DNA of 64,000 nucleotides from JBBRHQ01 sp963815645. GTDB lineage: Bacteria > Actinomycetota > Thermoleophilia > Solirubrobacterales > 70-9. Position 1 is the first letter of the stretch. Each line of letters begins with the position of its first letter. Positions 48,087 through 56,864 of this stretch are shown one piece after another. The notes beneath the pieces are model-generated. The model was not told the DNA's origin and ran no database searches. It was given only the letters and a program-made list of their open reading frames with translations. The translations under genes were made by a program, and so were the position numbers. The stretch is taken from positions 1,302,001 to 1,366,000 of the forward strand of contig CAWFHL010000001.1 of assembly GCA_963815645.1 (NCBI GenBank). Direction: 5' to 3'.

Positions 48087-49835
48087 ATGCTCAGCTGGCC
48101 CCTCTACAGGCTCGCCCTGCTCCCCGCCGTGGCGGCGGCCGTGGTTCTGCTCTTCTCGGTCGTCTCGCGGCCCGAGGCGCTGCGCACCGACTTCGCCGCG
48201 GACAGCTTCGACGGGGCCCGGGCGGCCGCCCTGGGACGAGAGTTGCAGCGTCTTGCGCCGGATCGCCGGCCGGGCAGCGCCGATGACGCGACCGCCGGCG
48301 ATTTCGTCCGGGCCCACTTCCGCCAGGTTGAGGGCGGCGAGGTCAGCGAGCAGCGCTTCGGCGGCTCGCTGCGCAACATCACCCTGGAGATCCCCGGAGA
48401 ATCGAGCGAAAAGATCGTGATCGCCGCTGCTCGCGATTGCGCCGCCGGGAACTGCGCGGTCTCCAGCGGGTCTGCGACCGCAGCCCTGATCGAGATGGCC
48501 CGGGCATTCGGGGGCGTGGGCCACTCGAAGACGATCGAGCTGGTCTCCCTGGACGGCTCCAGCGACGGGGCCGCCGGGGCGGCCGAGCTCGAGGCGGGCC
48601 TGGACTCCGATTCGACCGCGCCGGTGATCGTGATCGCGGCGCCCGCCGCCCGCGATCTCGCCAAACCCCTCGTCGTCCCCTACTCGTCAGGCCCGCAGAG
48701 CACCTCGATACAGCTGGTCGAAAGCGCTGACAACGCGATCTCCGCGGAGCTCGGGGTGAGCGACGCCGGCCACGAGGAGACCTTCTCCAGCCTCTTCCGT
48801 CTGGCGATCCCTGCCGGGCTCGGCGACCAGGCTCCGCTGATCCGGGACGGCCGCGACGCGATCACCCTCACCTCCGCCGGGGAGCTGCCCCTGCCGCCCT
48901 CCCGGGACCGGCCGGCGGATCTCTCCGAATCGAACCTGGCCGGCCTCGGCAGGGCATCCCTGGCGCTCGCCCTGGCGCTTGACACCTCGGCGACTCCTCT
49001 CCAGCACGGCCCGGCGGCCTACGTGCCGCTCGCTGGCAAGCTGATCCCGGGCTGGGCGATTGCCCTGCTGGCGATAGCCCTGCTTGCGCCGGTGGCGATC
49101 GTCTCGGTCGACGGCCTCGCCAGGGCGTCACGCCGGGGAGAGGCCCTGCTGCCGGCCGCCGCCTGGCTGCTGAGCAGGATGATCCCCTTCTTCGCCACGG
49201 CGCTGCTCGCCTACCTGATGGCGCTGATCGGCCTGGTCCCGGATCCGAGCTTCCCCTTCGATCCGTCCCGCTATCGCTTCGGGTTCGGGGCGGCGGCGGC
49301 CTCGCTTGCCCTGCTCGCCGCCTTCGCGGTCACCGTCCGCTTCGCCGGCCGGCTGCCCCTGCCGGACGAGGCCTCGGATACCTCCACCCCGGTGATCGGC
49401 GCCGGCCTGGCGCTGGGGACGATCGCGATCTGGCTCGCCAATCCGTTCCTCGCCCTCCTGCTGGTCCCGGTGGCGCATCTGTGGCTGCTCGCCGCGGCGC
49501 CGGAGATGCGCGGCCGGACAGCGACCGTCGTTGTCCTCTGCACCGGTGGCCTGCTGCTGCCCGCCGCGGCCGTGCTCGCGCTGGGAAGCAACCTCGGCGT
49601 CGGCCTCGAGGTGCCCTGGCAACTCCTGCTGATGTTCACCGGGCGCCATTTCGGCCCCCTGGCGCTGGTTCCGCTTTGCCTGCTCGGTGGCTGCCTGCTG
49701 GCGGTCCTGACCAGCGCCCTGACCCGCCCGCGGGCGCCGGTCGCCGGCCCCGCCGGGGTCCCCGCCCCGGGTCCGCTCACCTACGCCGGGCCTGGTTCGC
49801 TTGGTGGAACCGAGTCCGCCCTGCCGCGGCGATAG
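48087..49835 (+). CDS. Polytopic membrane protein with a degenerate M28-peptidase-like domain
   Basis: A 582-residue protein from the ATG at 48087 (an ATG at 48045 would add 14 residues before MLSWPLYRLALLPAVA). After one helix, residues about 30-310 resemble an M28 aminopeptidase fold: LQRLAPDRRPGSADDATAGD, EKIVIAAARDCAAG, TAALIEMARAFGGVGHSKT and ELVSLDGSSDGAAGAAEL. The zinc ligands expected in these segments (H/D, D, EE, D/E) are missing. Seven or eight membrane helices follow from about residue 330. It is probably not an active peptidase. It is divergent from the response regulator with little room for separate promoters. Confidence 0.75.
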   Translation: MLSWPLYRLALLPAVAAAVVLLFSVVSRPEALRTDFAADSFDGARAAALGRELQRLAPDRRPGSADDATAGDFVRAHFRQVEGGEVSEQRFGGSLRNITLEIPGESSEKIVIAAARDCAAGNCAVSSGSATAALIEMARAFGGVGHSKTIELVSLDGSSDGAAGAAELEAGLDSDSTAPVIVIAAPAARDLAKPLVVPYSSGPQSTSIQLVESADNAISAELGVSDAGHEETFSSLFRLAIPAGLGDQAPLIRDGRDAITLTSAGELPLPPSRDRPADLSESNLAGLGRASLALALALDTSATPLQHGPAAYVPLAGKLIPGWAIALLAIALLAPVAIVSVDGLARASRRGEALLPAAAWLLSRMIPFFATALLAYLMALIGLVPDPSFPFDPSRYRFGFGAAAASLALLAAFAVTVRFAGRLPLPDEASDTSTPVIGAGLALGTIAIWLANPFLALLLVPVAHLWLLAAAPEMRGRTATVVVLCTGGLLLPAAAVLALGSNLGVGLEVPWQLLLMFTGRHFGPLALVPLCLLGGCLLAVLTSALTRPRAPVAGPAGVPAPGPLTYAGPGSLGGTESALPRR

Positions 49836-49846
49836 CCGAGCCGTCC

Positions 49847-51610
49847 CTAGGTTCGCGCCACCCGCTCGCAGCCGCGCTCGACGTTGTCGCGGCGGTCGGC
49901 CTTGACGAAGTCGCGGCCGGTGCCGCAGCGGACCCGGTCACGGCGCCCGTCGCGGGCGAGGATCCGGTCCGGGCCGGGGCCGCCCAGCAGGACGTCGCGG
50001 CCGAGGCCGCCGACGAGCTGATCGCGCCCCGGGCCGCCGAAGAGGCGATCGGCGGCGCCGTTTCCCCAGAGCTTGTCGGCACCGGCTCCGGCCACCAGCC
50101 GATCGCGCCCGCCGGCGCCGATCAGCTTGTCGTTGCCGCGCTCGCCGAAGCCGCGGTCGGCCCCGGCACCGCCGTTCAGGCAGTCGTTGCCGCGGCGGGC
50201 GAGCAGGGTGTCGTGGCCGCCTCTGCCGAGCAGCCGGTCGCCGAAGCGGGTGCCGATTAGGACGTCGCGCCCGACCGAGCCGCGCTGGGTGTTGGCGCAG
50301 GCGCCCGAGCGGGTCCGCTCGCCGATGTAGCGGGCGAGGGCGAAGTCGCCATGGCCGCTGCTGAAGCTATAGCCGGCGGCGACAATCCGTCCCCGGGCGT
50401 CGAGCGCGAGGTCGTTGGCGCCGTCGTCCGAGGAGCCGAAATCCGTCAGCAGCATGCCGTCGCCGCTGAACGAGCTGTCGAGCGTCCCGTCCGAGCGGTA
50501 GCGCACCAGGGCGAAGTCCTGATCGGCGCCGACCCCATTGGAGCTGTTGCCGCCGGCGATGATCCGCCCCCTCGGTTCAAGCTCCACGGCCCAGGCCACG
50601 TCGTCGCCGGATCCGGTCGCGGTCGTCTGCCTGCCGTCGCCGCTGAACGAGGGATCGAGGGCGCCGTTCGGGAGGTAGCGGGCGAGGGCGAAGTCGGCGT
50701 AGAGGCCGAGGGTTCTGGAGCCTGCGACGACGATCCGTCCCCGGGCGTCGAGGGCGGTCGAGTTGGCGAGGTCGATCGAAGAGCCGAAATCCGTCAGCAG
50801 CCTGCCGTCGCCGCTGAACGAGCTGTCGAGGGCGCCGCTCGGGAGGTAGCGGGCGAGGGCGAAGTCGTAGCCCGAGGCGCCCAAGGCCGCCCCGGCGGCG
50901 ATTACCCGTCCCGACGGCATCAGCGCGACCGCGCTGGCGTCGTCCCCGGGGCCACCGAAGTCGGTCCTCACCTTGCCGTCGCCGCCGAAGGAGCGGTCGA
51001 GGGTTCCGTTGGGGCGGTAGCGGGCGAGGGCGAAGTCCTCGCCGGTGGCATTGAAGCTGCCGCCGCCGGCGACGATCCGCCCCGCCGGAGTCAGCGCGAT
51101 CGAGCTGGCGTCGTCGTTGTTGCCGCCGAAATCGGTGCTCACCTTGCCGTCGCCGCCGAAGGAGGGGTCGAGGGCGCCGTTCGGCAGGTAGCGGGCGAGG
51201 GCGAAGTCCTCGCCGGTGGCGTTGACGCTGCTACCCGCGACGACGATCCGCCCGGCCGGGGTCAGCGCTATCGAGTTGGCGAAGTCGTTGCTGGTGCCGA
51301 ACGCCGTCCTCGCCCTGCCGTCGCCGCTGAAGGAGGGGTCGAGGGTTCCGTTGGGGCGGTAGCGGGTGAGGGCGAAGTCGTAGTTCCCGCCCTTGAAGGT
51401 GTAGCCGGCGACGACGATCCGCCCCGCTCGGTCGATCGCGATCGCGTGCCCGGAGTCGCCGGCGCCGGGGCCGAACGACGTCCTAACCTTTCCGTCGCCG
51501 CCGCCGAATGAGCGGTCGAGGTCGCCCTCGGCGGCGAGGGCGGCGGCGGAGAGGACCAGCGCCGCGACGAGCGCCCAGAGTCCCGCGGCGAGGCGGCGAG
51601 GCGCGCTCAA
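49847..51610 (-). CDS. Secreted delta-60 repeat protein with RTX-type calcium-binding C-terminus (paralogue 1)
   Basis: An intact 587-residue protein. The signal peptide GLWALVAALVLSAAALA is followed by about seven delta-60 repeats of roughly 60 residues, each with D(F)ALARYLPNGALDPSF-SGDG and IALTPAGRIVVAG units. The last 150 residues are RTX-like nonapeptide repeats (GRDVLIGTRFGDRLLGRGG, GGPGRDQLVGGLGRDVLLGG) and end with CGTGRDFVKADRRDNVERGC. The C-terminus is nearly identical to that of the next gene. Its start overlaps the stop of paralogue 2 (ATGA). Confidence 0.88.
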   Translation of the reverse strand: MSAPRRLAAGLWALVAALVLSAAALAAEGDLDRSFGGGDGKVRTSFGPGAGDSGHAIAIDRAGRIVVAGYTFKGGNYDFALTRYRPNGTLDPSFSGDGRARTAFGTSNDFANSIALTPAGRIVVAGSSVNATGEDFALARYLPNGALDPSFGGDGKVSTDFGGNNDDASSIALTPAGRIVAGGGSFNATGEDFALARYRPNGTLDRSFGGDGKVRTDFGGPGDDASAVALMPSGRVIAAGAALGASGYDFALARYLPSGALDSSFSGDGRLLTDFGSSIDLANSTALDARGRIVVAGSRTLGLYADFALARYLPNGALDPSFSGDGRQTTATGSGDDVAWAVELEPRGRIIAGGNSSNGVGADQDFALVRYRSDGTLDSSFSGDGMLLTDFGSSDDGANDLALDARGRIVAAGYSFSSGHGDFALARYIGERTRSGACANTQRGSVGRDVLIGTRFGDRLLGRGGHDTLLARRGNDCLNGGAGADRGFGERGNDKLIGAGGRDRLVAGAGADKLWGNGAADRLFGGPGRDQLVGGLGRDVLLGGPGPDRILARDGRRDRVRCGTGRDFVKADRRDNVERGCERVART

Positions 51611-53016
51611 CGGACCACCCGCTCGCAGCCGCGCTCGACGTTGTCGCGGCTATCGGCCTTGACGAGGTCGCGGCCGGTTCCGCAGCGGATCCGGTCCTGG
51701 CGCCCGTCGCGAGCGAGGATCCGATCGGGGCCCGGTCCGCCCAGCAGGACATCGCGGCCGAGCCCGCCGGAGAGGTTGTCGCGCCCCGGGCCGCCGAAGA
51801 GGCGATCGGCGGCGCCGTTGCCCCAGAGGCGGTCCCGCCCGGCGCCGGCCACCAGCCGGTCGCGCCCGCCGCCGCCGATCAGGCGGTCGTTGCCGCGCTC
51901 GCCGAAGCCGCGGTCGGCTCCGGCGCCGCCGTTCAGGCAGTCGTTGCCGCGGCGGGCCAGCAGGGTGTCGTGCCCCGAGCGGCCGAGCAGCCGGTCCCCG
52001 AAGCGGGTGCCGAGAAGAACGTCGCGGCCGGCCGAGCCGCGCTGGGTGTTGGCGCAGGCGCCCGAGCGGGTCCGCTCGCCGATGTAGCGGAGAAGGGCGA
52101 AGTCCGAGTCGGTGGCGTTGTAGCTGTAGCCGGCGGCGACGATCCGCCCCCGGGTGTCGAGCGCGACGGCGTTGGCACCGTCACTCCCTGGGCTGATCGA
52201 GGTCCTCAGCAAGCCGTCGCCGCTGAACGAGGCGTCGAGGCTGCCGTTCGGCAGGTAGCGGGCGAGGGCGAAGTCGTCGTTGGCGCCGCGGCTGAGCCCT
52301 GCCGCGACGATCCGCCCCCGCTCGCCGATCGCGAGGCCGTAGGCCGCCTCGTCTGAGAGCCCCAACGCGGTCGTCACCTTGCCGTCGCCATCGAAGGAGG
52401 CGTCGAGGCTGCCGTTCGGCAGGTAGCGGGCGAGGGCGAAGTCGGCGTTTACGCTGAAGCTCTCCCCGGCGGCGGCGATCCGCCCTTGATGGTCGAGCGC
52501 CACCGCGTTGGCAAGGTCGACGGGGCCAATCGAGGTGGTCAGCTTGCCGTCGCCGCTGAAGGAGGGATCGAGCGCGCCGTTCGGCAGGTAGCGGGCCAGG
52601 GCGAAGTCGTAGCCGGTGACGGCGGCGGCGCTGCCGGCGGCAACGATCCGGCCGGCCGGCGTCAGGGCGATCGAGCTGGCGCTGTCGTACTCGCCGCCGA
52701 AGTCGGTCCTCACCTTGCCGTCGCCGCTGAAAGAGTGGTCGAGGGTTCCGTTCGGCAGGTAGCGGGCCAGCGCGAAGTCCTCATCGGTGCCGTTGAAGCT
52801 GCTGCCCGCGACCACGATCCGGCCCGCCGGGGTCACCGCGATCGCGCTGGCGTAGTCGTCGCCGGCACCGATTCGGGTGGTCACCCTCCCGTCGCCGCTG
52901 AAGGAGGGATCGAGGTCGCCCTCGGCGGCGATCGCAACGGCGGAGAGGACGAGCCCCGGGATGAGCGCCAGCGGGATCCCTCCCCACCGCCTCCGGCGTG
53001 GAGGCGGTACTGGCAT
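51607..53016 (-). CDS. Secreted delta-60 repeat protein with RTX-type calcium-binding C-terminus (paralogue 2)
   Basis: An intact 469-residue protein, the upstream copy of the pair. Signal IPLALIPGLVLSAVAIA; about five delta-60 repeats (NGTLDHSFSGDGKVRTDFG, NGALDPSFSGDGKLTTSIG, NGSLDASFDGDGKVTTALG, NGSLDASFSGDGLLRTSIS). The RTX C-terminus differs from paralogue 1 at only about a dozen positions, and the junction RYIGERTRSGACANTQRGS is the same in both. Two fewer repeats account for the length difference. Likely extracellular calcium-binding proteins of unknown target. Confidence 0.88.
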   Translation of the reverse strand: MPVPPPRRRRWGGIPLALIPGLVLSAVAIAAEGDLDPSFSGDGRVTTRIGAGDDYASAIAVTPAGRIVVAGSSFNGTDEDFALARYLPNGTLDHSFSGDGKVRTDFGGEYDSASSIALTPAGRIVAAGSAAAVTGYDFALARYLPNGALDPSFSGDGKLTTSIGPVDLANAVALDHQGRIAAAGESFSVNADFALARYLPNGSLDASFDGDGKVTTALGLSDEAAYGLAIGERGRIVAAGLSRGANDDFALARYLPNGSLDASFSGDGLLRTSISPGSDGANAVALDTRGRIVAAGYSYNATDSDFALLRYIGERTRSGACANTQRGSAGRDVLLGTRFGDRLLGRSGHDTLLARRGNDCLNGGAGADRGFGERGNDRLIGGGGRDRLVAGAGRDRLWGNGAADRLFGGPGRDNLSGGLGRDVLLGGPGPDRILARDGRQDRIRCGTGRDLVKADSRDNVERGCERVVR

Positions 53017-53331
53017 GTGGCGAACGTACCACCAGCTGAGCGCATGTCAAGAGCCGTTTCCCCTACCGGTCGGCCTCTTCCCCAACGACTTCGGCTCCTT
53101 GAAGAAGTCGGCCGAGCGACTGCTCGCCCTCAAGGCCGGTCGCGGCCCGTTTGGCGCCGGGCCGGCCGGGGTAGGGGGCGCGAATTGCCGAATCCGACCG
53201 CAAAATGGGCGGACGGCGGAGACGGCATCCGCTTCGTGTGCAAGGTTTGTTCCGTGCGTGGACGCATGTGTGAGTACCAACTACTAATGATCAGGTTCTC
53301 CAAGCCGATATAGGCCCCAGAAGGAGAGAAG
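53017..53331. other. Intergenic region without an identified gene (315 bases)
   Basis: Between the start of RTX paralogue 2 and the small FlgM-like gene. Several frames are open but none has family-like content or a ribosome-binding site. It is the likely site of divergent promoters for the RTX pair and the small gene. The part after about 53255 is locally AT-richer (actaatgatcagg), which would suit a promoter of the downstream gene. I find no inverted repeat worth listing. Confidence 0.5.
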
Positions 53332-53535
53332 TTGCCAGTCAGGAGCAGAAGGATGTCGCCCCGTCACCTCAAGAGCCTCGTCGAGGCCGGTCACTACAAG
53401 CCGCAGCCCGAGCTCGTCGCCCAGGCGATGCTGGAGCGGCGAGGGTTCCGAGCATTCCTGGTGAACGGGCTGGCCGGTCCTACCTCAGCTGGTCATAGCC
53501 ACCCGGCGACAGCCGGCGGCCATCCGCCGAGCTGA
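53332..53535 (+). CDS. Small protein with FlgM-like C-terminal motif
   Basis: A 67-residue frame with a TTG start at 53332 preceded by AAGGAGAG; ATG at 53353 is the alternative. SPRHLKSLVEAGHYKPQPEL and VAQAMLERRG resemble the C-terminal helix of anti-sigma-28 FlgM proteins (Y-x-P-x-P-x-x-VA-x-AML). No flagellar genes are in the window. The last 56 bases run antisense into the end of thiL, so the true stop may be nearer 53480. Confidence 0.55.
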   Translation: MPVRSRRMSPRHLKSLVEAGHYKPQPELVAQAMLERRGFRAFLVNGLAGPTSAGHSHPATAGGHPPS

Positions 53536-54466
53536 TCTCGACCCCGCCGGTGGCGATCACCTCCCCGACCGGGGAGGCCGGGGTCCCGGTGGAGCGGACA
53601 GCCTTGATCGCCGCGTCCACTCGGCTGTTTGGGACGGTCGCGAGCAGCTCGTAGTCCTCACCCCCCGAGAGCGCCAGCTCGGCGCCGCCCCCAGGCGTGA
53701 GCGCCGCCCTGGCCACCTGGTCGACCCCGGCCGAGAGCGGGATCAGATCGGCGTCGATGCGCAGGCCGACGCCGCTGGATTCCGCCAGGTGGGCGGCGTC
53801 CCCCCCGAGCCCGTCGCTGATGTCGATCATCGCCGTCGCCCCCTGCGCTGCCAGGGCGGCGCCCTCCGCGAGCCGCGGTGACGGGTCGAGCAGCCGCCGG
53901 CGCAGCGACTCCGCGACCGGCTCGGCGAGCTCGGGGCGCAGCTCGGGGCGCTCTGCGAGAAGCAGCCCCGCCGCCGCCCCGCCGAGCTCACCGGTGAGCA
54001 CCAGGACGTCTCCGGGGGCGGCGCCGGAGCGGGCAATCAGGTCCGCCTGGCCCGCCGCGTGGCCGACCACGGTGACGGCGAGGCTGAGCGCGGGCGCCCG
54101 GGTGATGTCGCCCCCCGCGAGGGTGACCGCAAGCTCCGAGGCGAGCCCGCTGAGGCCGTCGAGGATCTGCAGCGCCTCCTCCTCGCCGATCTCCTCGGGC
54201 AGGCCGAGCACGCAATAGGCCTCACCCGGCTGCGCACCCATCGCAGCCAGGTCGGAGAGCGCCACGGCGAGGGCTCGGCGGCCGATCTGCGGGGGCGACA
54301 GCTGGCCGCGGCGGAAGTGGATCCCGTCGACGCTGGCGTCGACCGAGGTCGCGGTAGCGCCGCCCGGGACGGTGACGGCGGCGTCGTCACCGATGCCCAG
54401 AATAACCCGACCAGATGCGGGAGGAAGGCGCCGGCGAAGCGCCGCCAGGAGCTCGAACTCGCCCAT
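53480..54466 (-). CDS. thiL: Thiamine-monophosphate kinase
   Basis: An intact 328-residue ThiL. GEFELLAALRRRLPPA, VILGIGDDAAVTV, SVDASVDGIHFRRGQLSP, RALAVALSDLAAMGAQPGEA, LAGGDITRAPALSLAVTVVG, LTGELGGAAAGLLL, MIDISDGLGGDAAHLAESSG and SGGEDYELLATVP are the family motifs for ATP, TMP and magnesium binding. It phosphorylates thiamine monophosphate to the active diphosphate. Confidence 0.95.
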   Translation of the reverse strand: MGEFELLAALRRRLPPASGRVILGIGDDAAVTVPGGATATSVDASVDGIHFRRGQLSPPQIGRRALAVALSDLAAMGAQPGEAYCVLGLPEEIGEEEALQILDGLSGLASELAVTLAGGDITRAPALSLAVTVVGHAAGQADLIARSGAAPGDVLVLTGELGGAAAGLLLAERPELRPELAEPVAESLRRRLLDPSPRLAEGAALAAQGATAMIDISDGLGGDAAHLAESSGVGLRIDADLIPLSAGVDQVARAALTPGGGAELALSGGEDYELLATVPNSRVDAAIKAVRSTGTPASPVGEVIATGGVEISSADGRRLSPGGYDQLR

Positions 54467-54576
54467 CTCGCGGATTGTCCAGCCTTTCGGAATTACTTGC
54501 GGCGGCTACGCCGCCTGACACGCCTGTGCCGCCGCTGGCACCGCGCCGGCACATCGTCACTAAGGTCCGCGCCATC

Positions 54577-55617
54577 TTGGATCGCCACGAGCCACTTCTG
54601 CATCGACTCGGCGAGTTGGGCGCTCGGATCGGGAGCCGGCCTCCCAGCAGCCGGCCCCTGCGGATCGCCCTGCAGCTCGGCGTCGCGATCCTGATCCTCG
54701 GCTTTCTCGTCCTCACGGTCGCCGACCAGTGGGGGGAGCTGAAGCAGAAGGGGGTCGAGTTCAACCTCATCTGGCTGCTGCCGGCGCTCGCCGTGCTGCC
54801 CCTCTTCTACGTGTTCGGAGCTGTGGGTTGGGACCTGATCCTGCGTTTTCTCGGCTACCGCCTCTCGCCGGTCCGAGCCCAGGTTGCCTGGGGGCAGCCC
54901 CTGCTGGCCCGCTACGTGCCCGGCAGCGTGCTCTACCTGCTGGGCCGGCTCGTCCTCTCCGAGCGAGCCGGGGTACCGCGCCGCATAACCCTCGCCAGCA
55001 TCGTCTACGAGCAGGCACTCTCGGTCGCCTCAGGCGTCGCCTTCGCCACCTATTTCCTGATCGTCCATCCGGATCTCCAGGGCCAGCCCCTTCGCTGGGC
55101 TGTGCTGCTGGTGGTCCCGGCGGCAATCCTCGTTCTCAGCCCGCGGATCTTCGGGCCGCTTTCCACCCGCCTGCTGCGGGCCTTCGGCCGTCAGCCACTC
55201 CCGGAGCTGCTGCCGCTTCGCGGCGTGATCACGATGCTGGTCTACTACACGCTCAACTGGGTCGTCGCCTCGGTTGGGGTCTACTGCGCCGCCCGGGCCG
55301 TGCACTACATCCCGCCCGGCAAGATGCTCGTGGTCGGCTCGGCGCAGGCCTTCGGCGTGGTCGCCGCGACGGTGACGCTGATCGCCCCCGCCGGCCTCGG
55401 GGTACGCGACGCGGCCTTCGCCTGGGCGGTCAAGGTTGCGCTCCCAAGTCGCAGCTTCGCGGTCGGCGCGGTGATCGCGCTCGCCCTGCGGGCGACCCTG
55501 ACGGTGGTCGAGCTGATCTACGTCGGGGCCGTCACCTTGCTCGGCCGCAGAGAGGCCGAGCGCGACGAGGCCAAGCGCGACGAGGCCGAACGGGCGGCCG
55601 AGGCGACGGTCCCCTGA
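54577..55617 (+). CDS. YbhN/UPF0104-type flippase-like membrane protein
   Basis: A 346-residue protein from a TTG at 54577 (the frame is open back to 54415, but that part is antisense to thiL). Eight membrane helices, starting LRIALQLGVAILILGFLVLT. RYVPGSVLYLLGRLVLSERA and TLIAPAGLGVRDAAFAWAVK are conserved blocks of the glycosyltransferase-2-associated/UPF0104 family. The tail repeats EAERDEAKRDEAERAAE. It is convergent with a mannosyltransferase-like gene, which may use the same lipid-linked sugar. Confidence 0.83.
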   Translation: MDRHEPLLHRLGELGARIGSRPPSSRPLRIALQLGVAILILGFLVLTVADQWGELKQKGVEFNLIWLLPALAVLPLFYVFGAVGWDLILRFLGYRLSPVRAQVAWGQPLLARYVPGSVLYLLGRLVLSERAGVPRRITLASIVYEQALSVASGVAFATYFLIVHPDLQGQPLRWAVLLVVPAAILVLSPRIFGPLSTRLLRAFGRQPLPELLPLRGVITMLVYYTLNWVVASVGVYCAARAVHYIPPGKMLVVGSAQAFGVVAATVTLIAPAGLGVRDAAFAWAVKVALPSRSFAVGAVIALALRATLTVVELIYVGAVTLLGRREAERDEAKRDEAERAAEATVP

Positions 55618-55626
55618 CGGCTTTTC

Positions 55627-56775
55627 CTAGAGCGGGACCCTTGTCGCGAGGTGAAACGCGGTGAAGGCGAGGAGGCCGAAGGCAAGCGGCCGATCCCGCG
55701 AGATCGCCGCGAGCGGCAGCGGCCAGAGCACGTACCAGGGCAGCACCCAGCCGCTGGCGAGCAGCAGCCCGAGGCCGGCCCAGCCCGAGGCTCGGACCCA
55801 ATCCGCGCCCCGCGCGCACCAGCTCAGCAACCAGGCCAGGGCGAGCGCGTAGACGGCGAGGCCCACCCCTCTGATCAGCCCGCTGTCGGTTCCGGTGAGC
55901 TGCGAGACGAGGTAGGGCAGACTGCGATGCGTCTGGCGTGCCTGATTCTCGCCGGCCAGCCCGATCGCGTCGAAGGCGTGCGGGCCGAAGGCGATCAGCG
56001 CCCCAGCGGTGAGGACCGCGAGCGCGAGCAGCGCCCCGAGCAGGAAGCGCCGCCGCCGCGCCGACCCGATCAGCGCGAACGGCGCCACGAAAAGGGCCGA
56101 GACCTTGACCGCGGCCGAAGCGAGAATCGTGGCCGCTCCCCAGCCCTCACGCATGCTCAGCACCCCCGCCACTCCGGCGATCGCCAGCAGCATCATCGGC
56201 CCCTCGTTGTGAGCGCCCCCGACGACGTGGACGAGGACCAGCGGGTTCAGCGCGACGAAGGCCGCCGCCATCTGCGGGTCGACCCCCCGGGCGGCGGCGA
56301 GGCGCGAGGTGATCGCGGCGAGCCCGAGCACCGACGCCGCCGAGACCAGCTTCAGCACCCACAGCGCCGCTCCCACTGGGAGCAGGCCGAGCGGGTAGCT
56401 GAGCAATGTGAAAAGCGGGCCGTAGGCGCTGGTTGAGCCCGGCCAGCCAACCAGGGGGAAGGCTGGATCGCCGGCCTGCTCGGAGGGCGCGTGCAGGTAG
56501 GGGTTGAGGCCGTGCTCGGTGCCGAGACGGGCGTAGGAGATGTAGCTGAACACATCCTGGGAGAGCAGCGGAGGCGCGAGGGCGAAGGCGGTGACCAACA
56601 CCGCGATCACCGACCAGAGCAAGCGCCGCGGGAGGGCCGCAGCGCCGGCGAGAACACAGAGATAGGCGCCGAATGCGAGTGCCAGAAAAGTGAGGTAGGC
56701 GCCCGGCCCGACCCCGGTTCCGCCACCATACGGGCCACGCAGCCAGGCCGGGCCCCCGCCGAGCGCAGCGGGCAC
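55627..56775 (-). CDS. Polyprenol-phosphate mannose-dependent mannosyltransferase-like membrane protein
   Basis: At least 382 residues and 10-11 membrane helices. The catalytic-type loop after the first outer segment is APPLLSQDVFSYISYARLG, with an acidic residue as in MptA/MptB. GLNPYLHAPSEQAGDP, STSAYGPLFTLLSYPLGLLP, ALNPLVLVHVVGGAHNEGPM and SGWVLPWYVLWPLPLAAISR are typical of this group. The GTG at 56775 is a conservative start. A hydrophobic in-frame stretch (GVGLAGLAGLLLCAPPLAAP) continues upstream to near 56868, where only CTG is available, overlapping the PBP stop. Confidence 0.82.
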   Translation of the reverse strand: MPAALGGGPAWLRGPYGGGTGVGPGAYLTFLALAFGAYLCVLAGAAALPRRLLWSVIAVLVTAFALAPPLLSQDVFSYISYARLGTEHGLNPYLHAPSEQAGDPAFPLVGWPGSTSAYGPLFTLLSYPLGLLPVGAALWVLKLVSAASVLGLAAITSRLAAARGVDPQMAAAFVALNPLVLVHVVGGAHNEGPMMLLAIAGVAGVLSMREGWGAATILASAAVKVSALFVAPFALIGSARRRRFLLGALLALAVLTAGALIAFGPHAFDAIGLAGENQARQTHRSLPYLVSQLTGTDSGLIRGVGLAVYALALAWLLSWCARGADWVRASGWAGLGLLLASGWVLPWYVLWPLPLAAISRDRPLAFGLLAFTAFHLATRVPL

Positions 56776-56864
56776 CAGAGCCGCGCCCGGCGCCGCCAGC
56801 GGGGGGGCGCAGAGCAGCAGGCCGGCGAGGCCGGCGAGGCCGACGCCGCGACGGCCGGTTGCTC

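Noticed and set aside
49847..52356. Long plus-strand frames across the RTX genes rich in Val-Ala-Ala-Glu-Gly
   Set aside because: They mirror the repeats of the real reverse-strand genes and have no start signals or recognisable domains.
49847..53016. CRISPR-like or satellite DNA repeat array
   Set aside because: The repeats encode delta-60 and RTX protein units, diverge in sequence, and lack the short direct-repeat and spacer structure of an array.
53047..53280. Reverse-strand frame in the intergenic region after the RTX pair
   Set aside because: No ribosome-binding site and no family-like sequence; composition is that of a chance frame in GC-rich DNA.
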